A DNA stretch of 64,000 bases from Bimuria novae-zelandiae CBS 107.79 (taxonomy: Eukaryota; Ascomycota; Dothideomycetes; Pleosporales; Didymosphaeriaceae), in the NCBI GenBank assembly GCA_010015655.1, contig ML976692.1, forward strand, positions 124,001 to 188,000, written 5' to 3'. Positions 53,354 to 64,000 of the stretch are shown here, one piece after another. A program made the translations under genes and the position numbers. A model generated the notes under the pieces. The model did not search any database and was not told where the DNA came from. It saw only the letters and a program-made list of their open reading frames with translations. Position 1 is the first letter of the stretch; each line of letters opens with the position of its first letter.

Positions 53354-54281
53354 CAGTTTTTTTTTTTTCACTGCAATCTTTAGCGCCAACGAGCAGTCCC
53401 GCCAAGCTTTTAGCTAAACCCTATAGAACGCTTACACTAATATAGTAAGCCCCTCCCTGACTGACCGTGCGCGTAGAATAACCGAAGTGCAGGAACTGGA
53501 AACCGATTTCGGTTAGAGAACCAAAACCAAGGGTAGTAGAAAACAAGGGTTAACTGGCCAGAGAAAACAGCGAGAACTCAATTTATGGAGAAAGAGGAGG
53601 GAATTTTTAAATAAGGGAGGGAAGCGTAATAGAGATAGGGGAGAGTAACGCGCGCGCGACGCGCCAATTAGCCTAAACGCGCAGGAAAACTATAAAAGCT
53701 ACTAAACTTTACCACGAGAACGCGCAGCACGAAAGCAATTTAAATAAGTCTAGTTACGTAGATAAAAATAATTACGTTAACCTTAAGCTACCTAGGGCCT
53801 TATAACTAAACTATACAAGAAGGATACCTAAAGGACTAATTAAGGGTAAGGCGGCGAACGAAAACGCGGAGCACACGAGGGCACGTAGAGTTAAAGGCTA
53901 AAACCTAAAGAGAACGCTAGTAGCGATACTAGGCGCTTTAGAAGACCTTAGGGCAGATAATTTGGCACTAAAAGCAGACAACTAAGAGCTTAAGATAGTA
54001 ATTAAAGAGATAATAAGGGAGTTAGCTAATACTAAGGCACAGCTTGCAGATGCTAGGGCCTAATTATTAGAACTTTTAGGCGAGTTAAGAACCTAGATAG
54101 CAACTAATAGTTTACTATCCTATACAGACGTAGCACGCACGCCACTAAGCAGTTAACCTAATAACCTACGTACCCTCTCTAGAATAGCAACACTAATAAT
54201 AATAACTAACATGCCCTACTACACGATAGACACCTCTAAAGTAGAGGAGACGGATAGACAAGAGGCTTAGATAAGGAGGAT

Positions 54282-54503
54282 TGTCCGATTATACGGCCTC
54301 TATCTGTTGTGGATATGAGGCTGGAACACTTTCTTGTTTGTACCATTCTGAATAAGGCTAGCGCTGCATTGGCACTTTTAGGATCCTCGCACACATCTGC
54401 ATTCCAGACAGATTAGAAGACGACAATCAATTAATCCATTATTACATCCATTAACTTATCTATCCCATTATCTTAAAGTGATAGAACACTATTAAATCTA
54501 ATA
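54282..54503 (+). repeat. Copia 5' LTR
   Basis: A 222-bp terminal repeat paired with 59355-59576. It starts TGTCCG; its end reads aata, where the 3' copy has gaca, so the terminal CA has been lost by a transition. A tgtttgtacc segment and a ggatcctcgcaca segment are conserved in both copies. Confidence 0.9.
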
Positions 54504-54539
54504 ATTAAGAGTCTTATTACCTCCGCCAAGCCAACTGTA

Positions 54540-57500
54540 ATAGCCCTATCGACCCTTAAAGATCCTACAGTGATCCTGACCGACCACACGAACTACACAC
54601 CGTGGCTGAACTAACTAAAAATAAAATCCTAATTCCTAAAGGTCTGGAACATTATTAACCCAGCGCTGATAGATAAACTAAGATAAAAACCCGCAATGCC
54701 GATACCTCCCGCGATAGGCAACTACTAGCCAAGCACGGCGTATACAACTACGAATCCAAATAATATGCTAATAATGCCCTTACATCTTTCGACGGCAGGC
54801 GCGAAAGCATATAAAGACGATAGCAATTATTATAAAGGACAGCTAGAGATATACAAGATCATGGATCGCGAATACCAAGAGAAATAGGCTAGCCTAAACT
54901 AAGTAGTTACTATTATCTAATTAACAGTTTCTGCGTATCTCTAGAATAACTACTGCCTCCTAGATTAATTAATTAGGTAGTAGATTAACAACCTTACGAT
55001 TATAGTTAGGGTAGACCTGCAAGACAAATACAGATAATTAAGGGCAAGATACTAAGAAGCCCTTAAGCTAATAAGAATAGCTAAATTATAGGCTATATAG
55101 CTATCTAAGTACGATCATGCAGCCATAAAAGTAGAGACTAATTAGGTCTTAGAGCTTTAAAGGCTAGACTTAGTTAAAGAAAACTTTATAAAGGTAGTTA
55201 TCTATGTTGCACCTATGTAGGTAACGACCTTTTAGTAATATAGAAGCAAGGATGTAGCTGTCTCACGGAAACACATAATAAAACTCTTTCGAGACTATAT
55301 AATCTTGCAGCACCTAATTAAGGGTAAATAAAAGGGCGCTTTTGCTGCTGCAGGTTCATCTCTCGCTAATGGTGGTAAATCCACCCAGGCCACAGACAGG
55401 GACGCCTCTCTTGTAGATAAAGCAGCAATATTAAAACATCGGGGTAGACCTTATAAACAATAAAATAATAGTTAACGTACCAGACCCAAGCGGTCCGCGA
55501 TTACAGACGATAAGCTAGCGATAGCTAGTAGCCTTAAGTGCCCTACTTATAAATAACGCTATAGTCTATAAGACTACTTCTACGCTTTCCTAGACAAACA
55601 ACTAGAATAGTTTAGGCCAAAGCCGAGCATGGTTGCCCTAATTAGGTTTAGGCTGGAGAATGACCCTGCGCTTTAAGAAAGCCTAAGGATAATAAAGAGG
55701 GCTAGATTATAGGTACCTATAATTAAATTATCGCATACTCCCACTCTAACTCGAATTACTAAGGCTAATAATGAGTGACTAGATGGACGCAAGATTACTA
55801 AAATCCTAGTGAGCTTTAACGCCGTATCTTTCTATACTAAATTAAACATGCACCTATTACGATGCTTAGCTATACTTAATTTAGGCACAACCTGCCATAT
55901 CTTTAACGACATCGATTGCTTTGTCTTATACTGGCCACCGGCGCCAGGAGACTTCATATAGGCAGGGAATACATAAATATAGATTAAAGGATATAAGACT
56001 ATTTATCTTAACATATAGAGTGCAAGCGGTAATTAAATAATATAACTAAATAATATAGCCTATTGCCCTAATCTGCTCTGTAATCTTGTATCGTTCCGAT
56101 TACTCCGGAGGCAAGGCCTTTAGTGGGACATAAGGGTAGACCTAACGACTCTAAAGAGAAAAGACAATACTATACTAGTAGAACTCTAAAAATTATATAG
56201 ATAATAGGTGTTAGAATATAGAATAAGGCTAGTAGGTAGTATTCCTACTAATGCTGCGCACGCCACTTACAAGACTAACACACGCACGAAACAAAGACCG
56301 CAGAAGGCAAACGTATAGACCTGGCACTAGTAATTAGGCTATCTAGGCCCTTAGGCCCTTAAACACCTCGTGTAGTAATCTAAGGGGGTAAGGATTAAAG
56401 GTCTCTCTATAGTTAAATGTGACGCCTGCGGTAAAGTAAAACTAAAATAGCAAATACGCTGGCAAGCTAGGGAGCGAACTAAAGGCCCTGGCGAGCGAGT
56501 CGCAATAGACTTTTACGACTATAAAGCAGACAGCTTAACAAGAGAGAAAAGCTAAATACTAATTACTAATTAATTCTCTAGCTTTGCATAGGACTTCTAC
56601 TTCAAGGATAACCGCCTAGCACGGTTAATTATTAAATTACTTAGCACTTTTATACGGTTTATAGAAGTACAATACAACATTATAGTAAAAGTAATTAAAT
56701 CTAATAATAAGATCTTCTTTATTAAGGCTAATATTAAGAAGTGGTGCGCAGCGCAAGGTATTAAGATTAAGCCTTTAGCACTAGATACTTAAGTATAAAA
56801 TAGAGGAGTAGAACGCTTAGGGAGTGTAATTAAGGAGAAAGCGCGCATAATGCGACTTAACTTTAATCTACTATAGTAGATATAGCCTAAGATCACGCGA
56901 GCCGCGGTCTACCTATATAATTAAATACCAAACTACACTAACTAATGGCGATCTCTATATAAAGTGTTCTTTACGACAGTAGCCTTTTAGAACGGCATTA
57001 TTACCTAACTAAAGAAGCCTAATTAAGCTTGCCTAAAAGTATATGGCTGCAAAGCGTTTGCGATAACTAACAACATAAAACGCGGCAAAAGCAGGCTTTA
57101 GAGGCTTAACCCTAAAGCATAGATTAGCTACCTTGTTAGCTATAAATTAACTAATATCTAGAGAATATAGATTCCCTCTCTAGCAAAGACAATTAGTACT
57201 CGCGATGTAATATTCGATAAGGATACTGTGTTCTTAGGTAAAACTAAAGACCTAATAGACAACCTTATGCATAGCACATTAGAAGAAATAGTAGCCTAGG
57301 TACAATTAGTAGAGTTACCTCCCTTACCTTAATAAGAGCAAGCCATTGAGTCCTTCTTTAAGGATGAGATAATTAATAAAGCGCTAGAGGTTAAAGGAGC
57401 TCCTGAGTACAAGCAAGGCAGGAGAGCTAGGTACGAATATCTAACGCCTCTATTAACACCGCTACTAGTAGCACTTCTTGCACAACTAATAGCAAGAGGC

Positions 57501-59330
57501 AATTAAGCTAGACTACCTTAAGAGTTGTAAATAGGGCAGTTGCGAATAAGCCTGTGGGCCGTAGCCTTTATAGCAGGCACCAAAGCTAGTAGTAATAGTA
57601 AATACAAAGGCAAGACTCTTAATAAGGCGTAGCTTTAATAAATAATTATATTAGGTAAGAAGCCACATCGAAGTGTGCTTCTAGAGCCACCTACATGCCG
57701 AAGCAAGCTCGAAGATCACCTTCTTTATAACATGTGGAAGGAAGCAGAACGATCCCATCTATAGAGCTATAAGGAAATAAAGTCTTGGAGCGAGGTTGTA
57801 GTAGCTCTAGTGAAGGCAGTAGGCCATTAAATCCTTAACTGCATGTAGGTATATACCTATAAGTTTAACAAACACTATTGATTGTAGAAATGCAAGGCAA
57901 GGCTAGTAGTGCGAGGTAATTAACAGCGGCACCTTACCTTGCAAGAAACCTACGCTGTAACACTAGCAGGACAATCCTTTTGCATGCTTATAGCGATTGT
58001 AGCTTGCTTCGACCTAGAGCTTATCTAACATAACGTTACGAACGCGTTTGTTCACGTAAAGTTGGATAGAGAAATTTACATAAGAATGCCTCGCGGCTAC
58101 TCGCGAGCAGGCACAGTCCTCTAACTTTATAAAGCACTCTACGGACTGCGCATATCTCTATTACTCTGGCAAAGAAAGTTCACGTTAACACTCCGTGATA
58201 TTAGCTTTAAAATAGTGCCCCACGAGCCATGCTGCCTTATTAAGGACGGCATTATTATCTTCTTCTATGTGGATAATCTTATTATCGCCTATTAGAAGAA
58301 TCGCAAGCCTGCAGCAGAAGTAGCTATTATAGAGATAAGAACTAAGTTTACTCTTACTAGCGGAAAAGACCTGCAGTGGTTTCTAGGGATTGAAATTATT
58401 AGGGACCGCTTAAATAGAAAGATCTGGCTTTTGTAAGCTTTATACATTAATAAGATATCGCGCCTTATTAATCACCATAAGATTCGCTATAATACCTTAA
58501 TTATAGTAGTTAAACTACTCCCACGCTGAGGGCTTGCAAGCAAGGCTAAGATTAATTAATACTAGCGTAAAGTTAGATTAATTCTCTATACTATAGTAAC
58601 TACACGACCAGATATTGCTTTTACAAGTTTTTGATTATCACGATTTCTTTCTAACCCAAGCAAAGAGTACTAAGTGGCTACTAACTAAGTTCTCCTCTAT
58701 CTTGCTAATACTAAATTGTTAGGTCTTTAGCTTAGGGGTGTAGATACTTTGGAAGTTGCAAGCAACGTATCTTTCGCTAATAATACACTTAATCGCAAGA
58801 GTTCACAAGGATATATTATTAAGCTATTTAGCGGCCTAATTGCCTAGAGAGCAAGCAAGCAAGATATAGTCACTATATTAATAATAAAGGCTAAACTTCT
58901 AGCGCTCTTACAAGTGGCTAAAGAGGCCATTTTCACTTCACGATTACTCCAAGAGCTTCGGATTACTATAAGCAATTATCCAATCACAATTAACTACGAT
59001 AATTAATAGACTATCCGCCTTATTACTAAAGAACTCGCAAAGCTGCAGACTAAGCTCCGCTATGTAAATATCTACAATCACTGGCTAAGGCAAGAAGTCA
59101 CACGTGGGACTATTAAGGTAGACTATTAACGCTTAGAGGACATGGTTGTAGATAGACTCACAAAGGCCCTGCTAATAAATAAATAGAGTAAGTTTCTAGA
59201 TAAACTAGGACTTGCAAATATATTAAACAAGATTACTAATTAAGAGGTTGCCCTGCAGGATCTACAGCAGAGGATAGAGGCCTTTAAGTTAGAATAATAG
59301 ACAGATAAATAATGCGAAGGTCCAGCTTAA
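54540..59330 (+). pseudogene. Copia gag-pol polyprotein, RIP-inactivated
   Basis: Allowing stops at former Gln codons, the frame begins in gag with a copia-type ILTDHTNYTPWLN-LKIK block near 54,570. A degenerate protease stretch (LGTTCHIFND) lies near 55,880. An integrase follows at about 56,340-57,000 (GLSIVKCDACGK, AIDFYDY, a VERLGSVIKEKARIMRL block carrying the terminal Glu). Reverse transcriptase is at about 58,070-58,440 (RMPRGYSRAG, LYKALYGLR, YVDN at 58,266, WFLGIEI) and an RNase H tail extends to about 59,200. YVDN replaces the catalytic YVDD. The order places it in the Ty1/copia (Pseudoviridae-like) group rather than gypsy. No active product is possible. Confidence 0.85.
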
Positions 59331-59354
59331 GGATAAGCCCAAGCTGAGGGGGTG

Positions 59355-59576
59355 TGTCCGATTATACGGCCTCTATCTATTGTGGATATGAGGCTGGAAC
59401 ACTTTCTTGTTTGTACCATTCTAAATAAGGCTAGCGCCGCATTGGCACTTTCAGGATCCTCGCACATATCTGCATTCTAGACAGATTAGAAGACGATAAT
59501 TAATTAATCCATTATTACATCTATTAACTTATCTATCGCATTATCTTAAAGTGACAGAACACTATTAAATCTGACA
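59355..59576 (+). repeat. Copia 3' LTR
   Basis: A 222-bp terminal repeat paired with 54282-54503. It starts TGTCCG directly after the polypurine tract and ends ctgaca, followed by the target duplication aggat. Confidence 0.9.
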
Positions 59577-60449
59577 AGGATCCAGGAAGCTATCGAGCGA
59601 GAGATTAAGATAATTAAGGGTAAAGAAAAATAGCGGTGCGCAGCAGTAGTAAAAGACCCTAAGAATACTAATAGGATTAGAATTTCGTGCAGGAGTAAGG
59701 AGGAGTTAAGGGAGGTTAAGGAAGTAGTATAGAAAACTACCATAAGGGGCGCAAGAATCCTCCGTAATTAACTATACCTAGTATAAATAGACAACGCAAA
59801 TTGCACTACAGTCTTAAATAAGCATAACGAAGTACGATAAGAGGTTACGTAAGCCTTAAGGGAGGAGAATAAGGTGTAGATTAAAAAGATAAACTAGCTA
59901 AGCAAAAAGAACTCAGGCAAGGCATACAGATCTATAGTTATATACGTAAAGAGAAGTAGCGAAGCGGCGCGGCTCCTCTAAGGATAATATTTCTATATTA
60001 ACAGAGAATTAGCATACACCAGGGAGTTTAAGCCCCACGTAGGCCATGTGTAATGCTACAAATGTTAGTAACTAGGACATAAGGCCTTTACATGTATAGG
60101 GTAATAGACCTGCGCAAGGTGCGCAGTGCCAGGTTACCACTATAGAGAATATTAATCTAAAATCCCAAAGTGTATACCTTGCGGAGGGCCCCACGAATCC
60201 TTCTTAAAGAACTGCCAGATACTACACCCTAGCCATAATGAATAGACCGCTCCAGATCTTCCAGCTTAATATAGGAAAGCGGAGAGCGGTATAGCATAGT
60301 ATAATAAACAATAAATAACTATAGCAATACAGTGTGCTAGCGATTGCGGAGCCCCACACACAACAGAACAAGGAAGGCGAACTACTTACGACCCCTATAA
60401 GACACCTAAACTAGATAAAGCTTATACTAATAACATAAAAAGAGGGTAA

Positions 60450-63400
60450 ATAGCCAATTCGGAGCATGATGTGGATTAGAAGAGATATTAAGGCTGAATA
60501 GGTGGCAGTAAACTCATCAGACCTCACGGCAGCGGTACTACGGCTCCATGATAGACACCTCTTAGTCGTGTTAGTATACGTAGAGGGCACGAATGCACGA
60601 GCGCTGGCAGACTCTATTAGCACGCTTTATGCCCTAATCTAGTAATAACGAAATCGTATACGGACGCGCATAGATGTGATACTAGTTGGCGACTTTAACT
60701 AGCACGACGTATTGTAGGAAGGAGACAATATAATTACACATTAAAGGGGAGAGGCAGACCTAATTATTAATTTAATAGATAGTAATTACCTATAAAGCCT
60801 ACTTCCGCGCGGCACAAAGACTTAGCACTATAGAAACTAAAAGAGTACGATTAACCTAGTGCTTACTTCTATAGAACTAGCAGAGGACCTAGTGCGATAT
60901 AGAATACACGGGACTAACTATAGGTCTGATTATAGCGCAATTAAGACGATATTTAACGTAAACACACCGCCTTAAAGAGACAAGGGGAGGCTCCTTTTTA
61001 AAAACGCACTATAGGAAAAGATAAGATAAAGGATTATAAGAACACTACTTACTAAACTAGTAATAGGGGATACTTAATATTAGGCAGACTATCTAATAGA
61101 GGCAGTACTTAAGGCAGTCTATAGCCTTACCCTAATAGTAAAGCTATTACCGTATATAAGAAGGTGGTGGACGTCGGATCTAACCTAGCTACAGAGGGTA
61201 TATACGTATTAGAGAAACCAGGCGAGGGCGCAACGTTAGGCTGGCCGACTTAACCTAGCCACGAAAGAGAAAGTAAAAGAGGTAGTAAAACAGTTTTATA
61301 ATATAGCACGGCGATAGCAAAAGTCCTATTAAGACAACTTCCTTGCAAAAGACGGTAATATATAGAAAGCCGCCTAATACCTCTAGCCAGGCAAAAAGGC
61401 AGAATTCGGCAAAACCCCGCCCCTAACTAGGGAAGATAGAACTATAACTAAGGGACCGTAAGAGTAAGCAGAGGAGATACTTTTTATCTTTTTTTCGCCA
61501 CTACTAGAAATAATTAAGGAGGAGGGAGAGAGACACCAAAAAAGGTAACTACCTATACTACCGCTAAACGTAGAAGAGATAGAACAGGCAGTAAATAAGG
61601 CAAAACTATAAAAAGCGCCTAGCAAAGACAGTCTACTAGCGGGAGTATAGAAATAAATATAACTAGTAGTGAAATAGGACGTACTGCGCCTGTTCTAAAC
61701 GTCTATTAATAAGGGTTAACTACTAACTTAGTGGTTAAACGCCAGGATTATCCCCCTAAAAAAGCCTAAGAAAGACAACTACACTAAAGTAAAGGCGTGG
61801 CGACTAATCTTACTACTATTAACACTAGGAAAGATAATGGAAGCGGTGCTCGCAGAAAGGATATTATATATAGTAAAAGAGCATGGCCTCCTCCCCACGA
61901 ACCACTTTAGGGCTAGAAAGAAGCGTTTAGCTAAATAAGCGCTGCTAGTGCTGCAGAAGCATATATATTAAATATAAAGGTAGTAGAAGGTGCTTAGCCT
62001 TATTAGCTTTAATGTTAAAGGTGCATATAATAGTGTGTGTAAGGATAGGCTAATATAGAGGCTACGCGCTAGAGGGATCCCCTAAATTCTAACGCGTTAG
62101 GTAGACGCCTTCTACTTAGAGCGAACAGCGAACATTGTGATAAATAGACTATTATTAGAGAAGAGAGACCTGCCACAGGCAGGGCTATCGCAGGGCTTAC
62201 TACTATCGCCTATCCTCTTTCTTTTCTTTAACGCCGATCTCGTCTAGGGCTAGATTAACAGGGATAAGGGGTTAATTATATTTGTAGATAACTTTAGTGC
62301 ATAGGTGACAGGTCGCTTAGCTATAGATAACTACGAGGGGCTCTAAAAGATTATTAGCCATGCGAGTAGCTAGGAAAAGCGGAGCGGTGTAACCTTTAAG
62401 GCGGATAAAACGACGCTAATATACTTTACATAAAATAAGGGGCAGACCTGCACCTAATTAATTAGAGTAAAAGGCTAAGAAGTTAAGCTAGTAGACAAGG
62501 CAAAGATACTAGGGGTTATTATAGATGCAGAGCTCTGATATAAGAAGCATGTAGCAAGAGCAGCGACGTAAGGACTAAAAGCAGTAATAGCACTTTCCTA
62601 GTTAAAGAACCTGTTACCTCGGACAGCTCGATAGCTATTTAGAGCTACGGTAGAACTAGTCGTAGACTACGTATCTTGTGTATGGCAGCACGTAGTCAAG
62701 CATACCCCCTTAGTATTTTAGAATATCCAGAGGATAGGTGTAAAGGCCATTATTAGCTACTTTTAGATAATAGCTATAGTAATCGTAGAGGCCAAAGTAG
62801 GCATACATGTAGTGATAGAATAGCATAGCTATAAAGTAATAAAGCTTTAGGTTAACATCCACTCCCTGCCTAGGACGAACCCGCTAACATAGTTACGTTT
62901 TAAGCTATTTATAAGGTTTATTTTACCTCTCTAGATAATAGCCTCAGTGCATGAAGATATAGACACTAGCCACATAAAAATAATTATGCTATATGTAATC
63001 AGCCCGTGGAGCAAACGCATCACGATAACGGCAGAGCCAGACTTAGAAAAGGCTACAGCACTAGTACACTAAGAGGACGGAATAAAGATTGTAACTAGCA
63101 CGTTGGCGCGCTGTGGTAACGTTAGAGTAGGGTAGGTAATACTAGACACCTAGGATAACAGGATAAATAAACCCCGCACTAGCTCTGCTATCCTAGGCCT
63201 AAGGGAAGAGTAGAACCCGTATATAGCAGAACTATTTACTATTACAGGAGCGCTAGAGGCTCTAGGGAAACCGCACTAGAGGCGAATCGTAATTCTTACG
63301 AGAAACCTAGCCGCCCTTTAGGTGGTTCGCCAGCTAAAGAGATAGTTAGGACAACATATTATCTAAAGAATCTACCGCATAATCCAGGACCTGGAGATGC

Positions 63401-63995
63401 TAGAAAATAAAATAGATTTTATATAAATTATAGTAAAATACAGCAACGCTCTTACAGACAAAGTAAAGAAAGTAGTAAAGAGAACTACGCAGGAGGGTAG
63501 TACGCCACCTATATAATAGCTTTAAGCTAAATTAACTATTATTAACACGATAATAGCAAAAGCATAAGTAAAAAGGACTCTACTAGACAGCACAGGTGCA
63601 TATAGTAAGCGGATAGATATAGCACTACCAGGATAATATACCCGCAAGTTATACGATAGCCTTAGCAGACAAAAAGTAACCGTGTTAGAATAGCTATGCA
63701 CAAGGGTAATATAGCTAAACGCATATCTCTACTAGATTAAAGTAGTAGATTCTAGGGCATGTGCTTATAGCTATATAAAAACACCTAAGCACTTCCTCTT
63801 CTAATGCGCGCGATAGGACACGCTTAGGGAATAAATACTAGAGTAATTAGACACGCTAAGGGGAAGCCTCTTATTCTACCTTAAAGGGAGAGCAAAGATA
63901 GATCTAGCGAAGACATAGACACTAAGCATAGAGGCAGTGAAAGCGATAATTTAATACGCGATAGCGACAAAACGCCTAGAAATAGCAAGCGGAAC
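60450..63995 (+). pseudogene. LINE ORF2 (endonuclease, reverse transcriptase, RNase H), RIP-inactivated
   Basis: Allowing TAA/TAG as former Gln, the frame shows an apurinic-type endonuclease at about 60,470-60,970 (VDVILVGDFN, SDYSAIKTIF). Reverse transcriptase follows at about 61,550-62,520: IIPLKKPKKDN, AWRLILLL, SFNVKGAYNSV, GLSQGLLLSPILFLFF, then FVDNFS at 62,281, where the family has FVDD. Late segments include ILGVIIDAEL and an RNase H-like AELFTITGALEAL near 63,220. The C-terminal zinc-knuckle region is not clear. Domain order matches Tad1-clade LINEs. The catalytic Asp-to-Asn change fits a G-to-A RIP mutation. It cannot encode active enzyme. Confidence 0.8.
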
Positions 63996-64000
63996 GTAGG

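Larger units (their letters stand above)
52510..53525. repeat. Inverted repeat (arms about 140 bp) around a minisatellite
   Basis: The left arm (about 52,510-52,650) and the right arm (about 53,354-53,525) are inverted copies. Both contain agttcctgcact, gcttactatattagtgtaag, gtttagct and taaagatt in mirrored order, with many C/T and G/A differences. Between them lies an 18-bp minisatellite, itself split by solo LTR 52675-53171. The composite could be a non-autonomous DNA transposon whose core is the minisatellite, or two opposed ends of one repeat. I could not define a target duplication at the outer ends. Confidence 0.65.
54282..59576 (+). mobile_element. Complete Ty1/copia LTR retrotransposon (RIP-degraded)
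   Basis: Two 222-bp LTRs, 54282-54503 and 59355-59576, both begin TGTCCGATTATACGG. They differ at 13 positions by eye, 12 of them transitions. The 5-bp duplication aggat flanks the element (54277-54281 and 59577-59581). A polypurine tract, gctgagggggtg, sits directly before the 3' LTR. Internal order gag-protease-integrase-RT-RNase H on the plus strand is the Ty1/copia order. The primer-binding site after the 5' LTR is not recognisable. The element is inserted in ORF1 of the surrounding LINE. Confidence 0.93.
53830..60330 (+). pseudogene. LINE ORF1 (coiled coil plus CCHC knuckles), split and RIP-inactivated
   Basis: Part one, about 53,830-54,281, reads as a heptad-rich coiled coil (ALEDLRADNLALKADN, AQLADARA) followed by SYTDVARTPLSS. 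The 5,295-bp copia element interrupts at 54,282. Part two resumes at 59,577 with QEAIEREIKIIKGKEK and a charged RNA-binding-like region. Zinc knuckles follow between about 60,050 and 60,220: CYKC-QLGHKAFTC, CARCAVPGYHY and CIPCGGPHES. This is the typical ORF1 (gag-like) of Tad/CgT1-type fungal LINEs, which packages the RNA. Stops at former Gln codons throughout make it non-functional. Confidence 0.75.
53530..64000 (+). mobile_element. Tad-like LINE (RIP-degraded), hosting a nested copia element
   Basis: Two former frames on the plus strand identify a non-LTR retrotransposon: a coiled-coil/zinc-knuckle ORF1 and an ORF2 with endonuclease, reverse transcriptase and RNase H regions. The element is split by the copia insertion at 54282-59576. 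Joining 54281 to 59582 (dropping one aggat) restores the ORF1 reading frame. The left boundary is unclear; unique-looking leader sequence starts near 53,530 just outside the inverted repeat. The right end is beyond or at the window edge, since the frame still runs at about 63,990. Almost every Gln codon is TAA or TAG, indicating heavy RIP. Confidence 0.85.

Noticed and set aside
1..64000. CRISPR arrays, rRNA or tRNA genes, bacterial-type operons
   Set aside because: No regular spacer-repeat array, no tRNA cloverleaf motifs (A/B boxes with acceptor pairing) and no rRNA signature were noticed; the genome is eukaryotic.

Overview
This window looks like nuclear DNA of a filamentous ascomycete (Pezizomycotina). 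Genes carry short introns of roughly 40-125 nt with fungal branch sites (CTAAC/CTGAC). The proteins include a Sln1-type hybrid histidine kinase, scytalone dehydratase of DHN-melanin synthesis, a TM9 nonaspanin and a Csx1/Nam8-type three-RRM protein. The repeats are dense in TA dinucleotides, and their old reading frames are full of TAA/TAG where Gln or Trp codons are expected. That is the signature of repeat-induced point mutation (RIP). Genus and species cannot be fixed from the sequence alone.

Layout. 1-14,190 is a gene-rich block: an ankyrin tail, a J-domain membrane protein, a Kelch protein, an uncharacterised protein, the Sln1-type kinase, a TM9 protein and an F-box-like protein. A MITE-like inverted repeat (497-774) lies just upstream of the J-protein gene. 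14,533-15,312 is a degenerate array built on a GGGGTAACAC box. 15,451-20,136 holds two RIP-degraded Fot1/pogo-like DNA transposons lying tail to tail around one shared TA, with a 149-bp solo-LTR-like insertion inside the second. 20,298-21,765 is a gene broken by stops at the repeat edge. 22,069-43,435 is a second gene-rich block: sugar transporter, prostaglandin-reductase-like oxidoreductase, Maf protein, multi-pass membrane protein, scytalone dehydratase, Csx1-like protein, a large uncharacterised protein, D-amino-acid oxidase, a WW-domain protein and a small unknown. From about 46,200 to the end the DNA is mostly a nested, RIP-degraded transposon graveyard. It contains a broken wax-synthase-like gene, solo LTRs with target-site duplications, an 18-bp minisatellite inside an inverted repeat, and a complete Ty1/copia element inserted in ORF1 of a Tad-like LINE.

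Function. The functional genes are ordinary housekeeping, signalling and metabolic genes and do not form an obvious operon-like or secondary-metabolite cluster. Scytalone dehydratase is the only melanin-pathway gene here. I did not find a convincing new molecular system. The most informative material is structural: nested insertions dated by exact target-site duplications, RIP spreading into neighbouring genes, two GC-AG introns, a Csx1-like gene with two possible C-termini, and the minisatellite/inverted-repeat composite. All exon boundaries were placed by eye from splice consensus, reading-frame continuity and remembered family patterns; there is no transcript evidence.
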